Positions 58,073 to 64,000 of a DNA stretch of 64,000 nucleotides are shown here, piece after piece. Made by a program: the position numbers and the translations under genes. Location: assembly GCA_963678555.2 (NCBI GenBank), contig OY782871.2, positions 186,001 through 250,000 of the forward strand. The letters run 5' to 3'. The notes below the pieces were generated by a model. It did no database searches. It had not been told where the DNA came from and was given only the letters and a program-made list of their open reading frames with translations. This DNA is from SABI01 sp963678555 (GTDB lineage Bacteria > Spirochaetota > Spirochaetia > Sphaerochaetales > Sphaerochaetaceae). Each line of letters opens with the position of its first letter. Position 1 is the stretch's first letter.

Positions 58073-58612
58073 ATGTCTCGAATAGGTAAATTACCGGTAG
58101 AAGTTCCAAGTGGCGTGAATGTTTCCGTCACTGACACGACTATCACCGCAGAAGGACCGAAAGGACGTCTGGTTCAGGACTATCGCAACGAAGTACAGAT
58201 TGTTGTTGATGGGAATCAGGTTGTCGTGACCAGGAAGAATGACAGTAAGCCTGCCCGTTCCTACCATGGCCTTTACAGACAGCTGGTACAGAACATGGTC
58301 ACCGGCGTATCTGCGGGTTATACGAAGAAACTGGTTGTGAACGGTGTCGGTTACCGTGCAGAAATAAACGGGAAAATCCTCACTCTCAACCTCGGTTACT
58401 CAACGCAGATCGAATACCTGATTCCTGAGGGGATCGATATCGTCTGTGAGACTCCCACCCTCATCGCGGTCAGTGGAATCAGCAAGGAACGAGTCGGTCA
58501 GGTGAGCGCAGAAATCCGCTCTCTCAGAAAGCCCGAACCCTACAAGGGAAAAGGTATCCGTTACGCAGACGAACAGATCCGGCGGAAAGTCGGTAAGTCC
58601 GGTGCTAAGTAA
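58073..58612 (+). CDS. rplF: Ribosomal protein L6
   Basis: Protein of 179 residues with two similar domains: SRIGKLPVEVPSGV at the start and EPYKGKGIRYADEQIRRKVGKSGAK at the end, lying near the sarcin-ricin loop. It is preceded by AAGGTGG and follows rpsH by 11 bases. Confidence 0.97.
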   Translation: MSRIGKLPVEVPSGVNVSVTDTTITAEGPKGRLVQDYRNEVQIVVDGNQVVVTRKNDSKPARSYHGLYRQLVQNMVTGVSAGYTKKLVVNGVGYRAEINGKILTLNLGYSTQIEYLIPEGIDIVCETPTLIAVSGISKERVGQVSAEIRSLRKPEPYKGKGIRYADEQIRRKVGKSGAK

Positions 58613-58626
58613 GGTAGGATGATAGC

Positions 58627-58986
58627 ATGAACAGAGTTATTGATAAGAATAAAAAGCGTGCCAGACGTAAGGTTCATATCAGAAAGAACCTTGTCGGTAC
58701 TTCCGAACGACCAAGAATGAGCGTCTTCAGAAGCAATGCACACATCTATGTCCAGGTTATCGATGATAGCAAGGGGCACACGATCGTTTCCGCTTCTAGC
58801 GTGGAGAAGGAACTCAAAGAGCTCAAGAACACCGTTGAAGATGGTGCTAAGCTCGGAGAGATCGTTGGAAAGAGACTCCTTGAGAAGAAGATTGATACAG
58901 TGGTATTCGACCGTAACGGGTACCTGTTTCATGGTGTCGTCAAGAGTATCGCTGACGGGGCTCGCAAAGCCGGCGTCAAGTTCTAG
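58627..58986 (+). CDS. rplR: Ribosomal protein L18
   Basis: Protein of 119 residues that binds 5S rRNA. The basic head KKRARRKVHIRKNLVGTSERPRMSVFRSN and the tail VVFDRNGYLFHGVVKSIADGARKAGVKF are characteristic. It ends six bases before rpsE. Confidence 0.97.
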   Translation: MNRVIDKNKKRARRKVHIRKNLVGTSERPRMSVFRSNAHIYVQVIDDSKGHTIVSASSVEKELKELKNTVEDGAKLGEIVGKRLLEKKIDTVVFDRNGYLFHGVVKSIADGARKAGVKF

Positions 58987-58992
58987 GGGGAT

Positions 58993-59511
58993 ATGGTGGA
59001 CAGGTCAAACAGAAAACCGGAAAGAAGACAGGAAAGTGAGTTCAGCGAGAAGCTTGTGAAGCTCAACAGAGTTTCCAAGGTTGTCAAAGGTGGTAGAAGG
59101 TTCTCCTTCAGTGCCCTCGTTGTTGTCGGTGATAAGAAAGGTAAGGTCGGATACGGCTCAGGTAAGGCCAATGACGTTGCCGAAGCTATCCGTAAGGCAG
59201 CCGAGAAGGCAAAAGAGAATATGATTACTGTTCCTCTTGCCAAGGCTACCATCCCTCACGAGACCATCGGTGATTATAAAAGTGCCAGCGTTCTCCTCCG
59301 CCCTGCTGTTCCCGGTACGGGAGTTATCGCAGGTGGTGCAGTTCGTCACGTACTCGATGCCTGTGGTATCAAGGACGTACTGAGCAAGTCACTTGGAAGC
59401 AAGAACAGTGTCAACACGGTGAAGGCTACCTTCGTCGCACTTGACTCCCTCTTCGATGCCAAAGAGCTTGCAAAATCTCGAGGCAAGTCACTCAACGAGA
59501 TGTGGGGGTAA
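58993..59511 (+). CDS. rpsE: Ribosomal protein S5
   Basis: Protein of 172 residues: KLVKLNRVSKVVKGGRRFSFSALVVVGD, then GYGSGKANDVAEAIRKA and GTGVIAGGAVRHVLDACGI. It takes part in decoding fidelity and mRNA unwinding. AGGGGG precedes the ATG. Confidence 0.97.
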   Translation: MVDRSNRKPERRQESEFSEKLVKLNRVSKVVKGGRRFSFSALVVVGDKKGKVGYGSGKANDVAEAIRKAAEKAKENMITVPLAKATIPHETIGDYKSASVLLRPAVPGTGVIAGGAVRHVLDACGIKDVLSKSLGSKNSVNTVKATFVALDSLFDAKELAKSRGKSLNEMWG

Positions 59512-59514
59512 GTC

Positions 59515-59712
59515 ATGGCAAAAGAAAAAGCAGACAAGAAAATCAAGATCACCCTTGTGAGAAGTGTCATCGGATCACTTCCCAAGCAGCGGAAGACTGT
59601 AAAAGCTCTCGGTCTGGGAAAGATCGGCAGCAGCATCGAACAGTCTGATAACCCCGTTATCAGAGGAATGGTTCGTGTGGTCTCCCACCTTGTGAAAGTC
59701 GAGGAGATGTAA
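59515..59712 (+). CDS. rpmD: Ribosomal protein L30
   Basis: Protein of 65 residues: KITLVRSVIGSLPKQRKTVKALGLGKIGSSIEQSDNPVIRGMV in consecutive motifs, then VSHLVKVEE. L30 is absent from some bacterial lineages but intact here, three bases after rpsE. Confidence 0.96.
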   Translation: MAKEKADKKIKITLVRSVIGSLPKQRKTVKALGLGKIGSSIEQSDNPVIRGMVRVVSHLVKVEEM

Positions 59713-59713
59713 G

Positions 59714-60148
59714 ATGGGACAGATAAACGCACCTGTTGGCAGCAACAGAAGAAAATCGATAGTCGGACGCGGTGCTTCAAGCAAAGGAAGGACCTGTGGC
59801 CGAGGTAACAATGGACAGAACTCAAGAAGCGGTGGTGGTGTCAGACCAGGTTTCGAGGGTGGGCAGATGCCCCTCTACAGACGTGTCGCACGCCGTGGGT
59901 TCTCTAACTACCCGTTCAAAGAAGAGTACGAAGTCGTATCTCTTGATGCTATTTCAGCTCATTTCGAGGACAACGATATTGTCAACACCGAAACACTGAA
60001 AGGGAAGAATCTTCTGAAGGGACACAATGTCTCTGCAAAGATTCTTGCGAACGGCGAACTCACCAAGAAGGTGGTGTTTGAGGGACTCAAGATGTCTGCC
60101 GCGGCTGCTGAGAAGATTACGTCAGCCGGTGGAGAGATCAAAGAATAA
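59714..60148 (+). CDS. rplO: Ribosomal protein L15
   Basis: Protein of 144 residues with the glycine-rich N-terminus (GRGASSKGRTCGRGNNGQ, SGGGVRPGFEGGQMPLYRR) and a compact C-terminal domain ending in GLKMSAAAAEKITSAGG. One base separates it from rpmD and 11 bases from secY. Confidence 0.97.
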   Translation: MGQINAPVGSNRRKSIVGRGASSKGRTCGRGNNGQNSRSGGGVRPGFEGGQMPLYRRVARRGFSNYPFKEEYEVVSLDAISAHFEDNDIVNTETLKGKNLLKGHNVSAKILANGELTKKVVFEGLKMSAAAAEKITSAGGEIKE

Positions 60149-60159
60149 CGAGGATTGCA

Positions 60160-61479
60160 ATGTCTAACCCCTTAGTGACCATGTTCAAGATCGATGAGCT
60201 CAGGAAGAAGATAGGATGGACTATCCTCTTCCTTGCGGTGTTCCGAATCGGAGCATTCATCCCTATTCCGGGTATCGATCCTGAAGTATTGAAACTCTAT
60301 TTCCTCTCTCAGAGCTCTTCGAGTACCATCGGCTTTACGGAGTATCTCAACTTCTTCGCCGGTGGTGCCTTCAGTAACTTCTCTGTGTTTATGCTCGGTA
60401 TCATGCCGTACATTTCGACACAGATTATCTTCCAGCTCCTGATGCTGGTCGTTCCGAGTTTGAAAAAGCTCAGTGAAGACGCCTCTGGAAGGAAGAAAGT
60501 ACAGCAGTATACCCGGTATGCCACGATCCTGATCACACTGATTCAGTCATACGTGGTTACTGTCTATGCAAACTCCATTCCCGATGTGATGACGATGGGA
60601 ATTGTTCCGTTTACCTTCATCGCGATGCTGTCGGTCACGACAGGTACGATGTTCCTCATCTGGATCGGTGATCAGATCACTGCCAGAGGAGTCGGTAACG
60701 GGATAAGCCTGCTGATCTTTGCAGGTATCGTGGCTCGTGTTCCCAACGCGCTCATCACACTTTTCAGAAGTGTACAGTCAGGTATACTCAACCCGGTTGT
60801 TGTCATTGTCGTTCTGGCAATGTTTGCTGTGGTTGTGGCCCTGGTCGTATTTGAACAGCGAGGACAGCGGAAGATCCCGGTACAGTACGCGAAGCGTGTT
60901 GTTGGAAGAAAGATGTACGGTTCGCAGAGCTCATATATCCCTTTCAAGATTAACCCCTCCGGAGTCATCCCCGTCATTTTCGCCTCAGCCCTTCTCTCGT
61001 TCCCGCTGCAGATTGCATCAAGTCTGGGACCCGAGGTAAGATGGTTGCAGGCAATTGCGAATTTTCTTGATCCTCAGGGAGCACCCTATCTGATTATCTA
61101 CACCCTGCTGATCATTGCTTTCGCATTCTTTTACACCCAGGTGTCTCTCAACCCCATCGAGATGGCACGTCAGATCAGAGAGAACGGCGGATCCGTTCCC
61201 GGTGTACGTACCGAGAGACTCGAGGAATACCTCACAAAAGTTCTCAACCGTATCGTGCTTCCAGGATCGATGTTCCTTGCCTTCATCGCTCTGATCCCGA
61301 CGCTGGTGCAGAAGTTCTTCTCTTTCCCCTCTTCCGTGGCAATGCTTCTCGGAGGAACGTCACTGATCATCATGGTCGGGGTTGACCTCGATACCATGAG
61401 TCAGATCGAAGGGATTATGAAGATGCACCACCATGATGGACTGACTAGCAAAGGGCGTATCAGAAGCAGGAACTTATAG
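60160..61479 (+). CDS. secY: Protein translocase channel SecY
   Basis: Protein of 439 residues with ten transmembrane helices. Motifs include RIGAFIPIPGID, the plug and lateral gate region FAGGAFSNFSVFMLGIMPYIS, and the cytoplasmic loop GQRKIPVQYAKR used for SecA and ribosome contact. It pairs with SecE (14381-14560). The usual adk-map-infA genes do not follow; rpmJ comes 11 bases later. Confidence 0.98.
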   Translation: MSNPLVTMFKIDELRKKIGWTILFLAVFRIGAFIPIPGIDPEVLKLYFLSQSSSSTIGFTEYLNFFAGGAFSNFSVFMLGIMPYISTQIIFQLLMLVVPSLKKLSEDASGRKKVQQYTRYATILITLIQSYVVTVYANSIPDVMTMGIVPFTFIAMLSVTTGTMFLIWIGDQITARGVGNGISLLIFAGIVARVPNALITLFRSVQSGILNPVVVIVVLAMFAVVVALVVFEQRGQRKIPVQYAKRVVGRKMYGSQSSYIPFKINPSGVIPVIFASALLSFPLQIASSLGPEVRWLQAIANFLDPQGAPYLIIYTLLIIAFAFFYTQVSLNPIEMARQIRENGGSVPGVRTERLEEYLTKVLNRIVLPGSMFLAFIALIPTLVQKFFSFPSSVAMLLGGTSLIIMVGVDLDTMSQIEGIMKMHHHDGLTSKGRIRSRNL

Positions 61480-61490
61480 GAGATAAAGAG

Positions 61491-61604
61491 ATGAAAGTGA
61501 GAGCAAGCGTCAAACCGATGTGTGACAAATGCAAAGTCATCAGACGTGCCGGGGTCGTGCGTATCGTATGTGAGAACCCGAAGCACAAGCAGAGACAGAG
61601 ATAA
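61491..61604 (+). CDS. rpmJ: Ribosomal protein L36
   Basis: Very small protein (37 residues) with zinc ligands C11, C14, C27 and H32 (MKVRASVKPMCDKCKV, VRIVCENPKHKQRQR). It is the zinc-binding form. AGGAG precedes the ATG at 61491. It lies between secY and rpsM. Confidence 0.96.
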   Translation: MKVRASVKPMCDKCKVIRRAGVVRIVCENPKHKQRQR

Positions 61605-61620
61605 TTGAGGAGGCCAGTGA

Positions 61621-61986
61621 ATGGCGAGAATTGCAGGTGTTGATTTACCGAACAAGTCGGTGAAGATTGCATTAACCTATATTTACGGAATCGGCAGAAC
61701 CTCTGCTCTGGAGATCTGCGAGAAAGGCAACATCAATCCCGATGAGAAGATGAACAACCTCTCAAGTGAGGATGTGAATGACCTGAGAAAGCTCATCGAG
61801 AACGAGTATAAGGTTGAAGGTCGTCTGAGAACCGAAGTCGCTCTGAACATCAAGAGACTGATGGACATCGGCTGTAACAGAGGCCTCCGTCACAGAAGAG
61901 GTCTTCCTGTGCGTGGTCAGAGAACCAAGACCAATGCTCGTACCCGTAAGGGCAAGAAGAAGACCGTTGCCGGTAAGAAGAAATAA
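61621..61986 (+). CDS. rpsM: Ribosomal protein S13
   Basis: Protein of 121 residues: ARIAGVDLPNKSVKIALTYIYGIG (read in parts), the helix-two-turn-helix and the tail RHRRGLPVRGQRTKTNARTRKG. It bridges the subunits and touches the P-site tRNA. GAGG precedes the ATG. Confidence 0.97.
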   Translation: MARIAGVDLPNKSVKIALTYIYGIGRTSALEICEKGNINPDEKMNNLSSEDVNDLRKLIENEYKVEGRLRTEVALNIKRLMDIGCNRGLRHRRGLPVRGQRTKTNARTRKGKKKTVAGKKK

Positions 61987-61998
61987 GGAGAACTGATT

Positions 61999-62376
61999 GT
62001 GGCTAAAGCAAAACGCAAAGTCAAAAAGACAGTATACGAGGGCAATGTCTACATTCAGGCGACATTCAACAATACCATCGTGACGGTGACAGACCTGAAT
62101 GGGAATGCCGTTTCCTGGGCTTCGGCCGGGGGGCTTGGTTTCCGTGGTGCGAAGAAGTCGACTCCCTATGCTGCTCAGACTGCGGCCGAGACTGCAGCCA
62201 AGAAGGCTATGGACTACGGTCTTAGAGAAGTGAATGTGTTCGTGAAAGGACCTGGTGTCGGACGTGAGTCAGCAATCAGGACCCTCGGCGGGCTCGGACT
62301 CAAGGTCAGAAGTATTCGTGACGTCACACCGATTCCACACAACGGTTGTCGCCCGAGAAAGACACGAAGAGTCTAA
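61999..62376 (+). CDS. rpsK: Ribosomal protein S11
   Basis: Protein of 125 residues from a GTG at 61999 with AAGGAG upstream. Motifs: VYIQATFNNTIVTVTDLNGN, SWASAGGLGFRGAKKSTPYAAQ, and DVTPIPHNGCRPRKTRRV. It sits in the 30S platform. The GTG gives the standard N-terminal length. Confidence 0.96.
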   Translation: MAKAKRKVKKTVYEGNVYIQATFNNTIVTVTDLNGNAVSWASAGGLGFRGAKKSTPYAAQTAAETAAKKAMDYGLREVNVFVKGPGVGRESAIRTLGGLGLKVRSIRDVTPIPHNGCRPRKTRRV

Positions 62377-62395
62377 TCAAGGAGTATAAGGAAAC

Positions 62396-63034
62396 ATGGC
62401 AAGATATACAGGACCAAGATGCAGATACTGCCGCGCCGAAGGACAGAAACTGTTCCTGAAGGGTACACGGTGTCTTTCGGGCAAGTGCCCCATGAACAAG
62501 CAGAATGTCGGTGCTCCCGGAAAGGATCCCCGAGCAAGAAGCAAGAAGAAGACCGACTACGGACTCCAGTTGAGAGAGAAACAGAAGCTCAAGAGAATGT
62601 ACTGCCTGCTCGAGAAGCAGTTCAAACTCACCTTCGATGAAGCAGCGAGAATCCCCGGGAAGACCGGTGAGAACCTGATCTCACTTCTGGAACAGCGACT
62701 CGACAACGTCGTGTTCAGACTCCATTTTGCGGCATCAAGGAATCAGGCTGCCCAGTTCATCAACCATGGACACGTGTTCGTCAATGGTAAGAGACTTGAC
62801 ATTCCCTCCTACAGAGTTCAGGTAGGTGATGTGATCTCGATCGGTGAAAAGTCTCAGAAGATGACTATCTTCAAGGAGAACCTGAAAGAGTACACAAAGA
62901 GCGGCCTGGCCGCCTGGCTGTCACTCGATCCGGACAACATGAGCGGTAAGTTCAATGCTGTACCGCGAAGAGAAGAAGTTGATGAAGTGAAGGTAATCCA
63001 GGAACAGCTGATCGTCGAACTCTATTCTCGTTAA
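62396..63034 (+). CDS. rpsD: Ribosomal protein S4, zinc-binding form
   Basis: Protein of 212 residues, slightly longer than the E. coli form. It keeps four cysteines (9, 12, 26, 31) as in zinc-type S4, followed by the S4 RNA-binding domain (RLDNVVFRLHFAASRNQAAQFINHGHVFVNGK in parts). S4 is an assembly initiator and often the alpha-operon regulator. rpoA follows after 9 bases. Confidence 0.97.
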   Translation: MARYTGPRCRYCRAEGQKLFLKGTRCLSGKCPMNKQNVGAPGKDPRARSKKKTDYGLQLREKQKLKRMYCLLEKQFKLTFDEAARIPGKTGENLISLLEQRLDNVVFRLHFAASRNQAAQFINHGHVFVNGKRLDIPSYRVQVGDVISIGEKSQKMTIFKENLKEYTKSGLAAWLSLDPDNMSGKFNAVPRREEVDEVKVIQEQLIVELYSR

Positions 63035-63043
63035 GGAGTGAAC

Positions 63044-64000
63044 ATGGCACGTAAGAACCTTCTGAAAGGATTTAAAAAGCCTAAAGGAATAACCTTTGAG
63101 CACTCTCTCGTAGAAGCAAGCAGTGGCCGGTTTGTGGCGTACCCTTTTGAACGAGGGTATGGAACGACGATCGGAAACACTCTCAGGAGAATCCTCCTTT
63201 CCTCGATTCAGGGATATGCTGTCACGGCAGTGAGATTCACCACGTTCAACGAAGAGGGACTCCCTCACCTGCTCAGCAGCGAGTTCGAGTCCATTCCCGG
63301 TGTCGTGGAAGATCTCCCCGAGATCATTGCCCGTATCAAGAAACTGCAGATCAGGATGCCTGAAGACACCGAAGGGACCGTACTGCTCATCGAGTGTAAG
63401 GGTCCGGGCCTTGTAACGGGAGCTGATCTTGAGAAGAACGAAGTGGAGATCATGAACAAGGATCATCTCCTGTTCACGATGATGGATGATGCGAACATCG
63501 AGATGGAGATGCAGATTGATCTCGGTCGCGGGTACGTCCCTTCCGAACTCAACGAGAAGTATATCGAAGAGATTGGAACGATTCCCATCGATGCTTCGTT
63601 CTCCCCGGTTACCCGGGTAACCTATGAGATCGAACCTACCCGTGTCGGACAGAGAAACGATTATGACAAGCTCGTTCTCGATATCTATACGGATGGAACC
63701 ATTGCACCCGAGAATGCACTGGCAGAGGCTGCGAAGATTGCGAAGGATCACTTCTCTATCTTTATCAACTTCGATGAATCTCTGGTGAACAGCAATGACG
63801 AAGTGGATGAGGGTGAAGAGAGAATCAAGAAGATTCTCAATACCAGCGTCAGTGAACTTGAACTTTCCGTGAGATCGAGTAACTGCCTGAAGAACGCTCA
63901 TATCCAGACCATCGGGGATCTGACAAGGAAGACTGAAGAAGAGATAGGCAAGACCAGGAACTTTGGGAAGAAATCTCTTTCTGAGATCAAAGAGAAACTG
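63044..64000 (+). CDS. rpoA: RNA polymerase subunit alpha, 3' end outside the window
   Basis: The first 319 codons are present. The N-terminal domain shows GRFVAYPFERGYGTTIGNTLRRILLSS (in parts), the dimerisation region, and DLGRGYVPSELNEK. The C-terminal domain has begun (VSELELSVRSSNCLKNAHIQTIGDL). It should end within a few tens of codons past the window. AAGGAG precedes the ATG at 63044. rplQ usually follows but is not visible. Confidence 0.97.
   Translation, partial: MARKNLLKGFKKPKGITFEHSLVEASSGRFVAYPFERGYGTTIGNTLRRILLSSIQGYAVTAVRFTTFNEEGLPHLLSSEFESIPGVVEDLPEIIARIKKLQIRMPEDTEGTVLLIECKGPGLVTGADLEKNEVEIMNKDHLLFTMMDDANIEMEMQIDLGRGYVPSELNEKYIEEIGTIPIDASFSPVTRVTYEIEPTRVGQRNDYDKLVLDIYTDGTIAPENALAEAAKIAKDHFSIFINFDESLVNSNDEVDEGEERIKKILNTSVSELELSVRSSNCLKNAHIQTIGDLTRKTEEEIGKTRNFGKKSLSEIKEKL

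Noticed and set aside
62921..63901. Minus-strand open frame (326 codons) opposite rpoA
   Set aside because: rpoA on the plus strand is unmistakable; this frame is its shadow.
1..64000. CRISPR arrays, insertion sequences, integrases and phage genes
   Set aside because: No regularly spaced repeats, transposase or integrase motifs, or attachment-site repeats next to tRNA-Thr or tRNA-Trp were seen.

Overview
The window looks like chromosomal DNA of a spirochaete, most likely a Sphaerochaeta-like member of the Spirochaetota; this is an inference without a database search. Three things support it. RpoB carries Asn at the position of E. coli Ser531, the residue tied to natural rifampicin resistance in Borrelia and Treponema. 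Two exported proteins have a GS-x-ES motif right after the signal peptide, as is common in Treponema and Sphaerochaeta exported proteins. Outer-membrane-type proteins and a Wzi/Wzx/Wzy-type glycan locus point to a double-membraned cell.

Layout. (1) 1-6.2 kb is a defence or mobile-type accessory block. It holds a 3' remnant of a helicase gene, a HigB-like toxin/XRE antitoxin pair with a palindromic operator on its promoter, a PLD-helicase-DUF3427 gene translationally coupled to a Nudix gene, a Fic protein with its own palindrome, and a remnant of a DUF4143 ATPase gene. (2) 6.4-10.1 kb encodes two small exported proteins, an OmpR-type response regulator, a histidine kinase and a convergent small beta-barrel protein. 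(3) 10.5-13.7 kb encodes the full DUF4143 ATPase, an HD phosphohydrolase, and a gpx-ohrR peroxide-response operon whose palindrome covers the -10. (4) 13.87-26.38 kb is a core block: tRNA-Thr, rpmG, tRNA-Trp, secE, nusG, rplKAJL, rpoBC, rpsL and rpsG, closed by a clear terminator. fusA does not follow rpsG.

(5) 26.5-48.9 kb is a 22-kb surface-glycan locus lying between rpsG and tuf. It encodes nucleotide-sugar enzymes for UDP-GlcA/GalA and GDP-fucose, an alpha-1,2-fucosyltransferase, a nonulosonate (probably KDN-type) branch with a GT52 sialyltransferase-like enzyme, a cytidylyltransferase/CobD-like PLP fusion next to LicD (amino-alcohol phosphate decoration), a flippase, a Wzy/ligase protein, two Wzi-like proteins and several glycosyltransferases. 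Its 32-38 kb part is visibly AT-rich compared with the ribosomal genes. (6) 49.6-64 kb is tuf plus the S10/spc/alpha ribosomal operon through secY, rpmJ, rpsM, rpsK, rpsD and a truncated rpoA. secY runs straight into rpmJ with no adk, map or infA between.

The strongest leads for new biology are the CobD-like/cytidylyltransferase fusion with LicD, the NeuB-like synthase plus NeuA-KdsC-like fusion (an architecture like vertebrate CMAS), the helicase/Nudix pair with a second decayed copy nearby, and the two exported proteins coupled to a two-component system.
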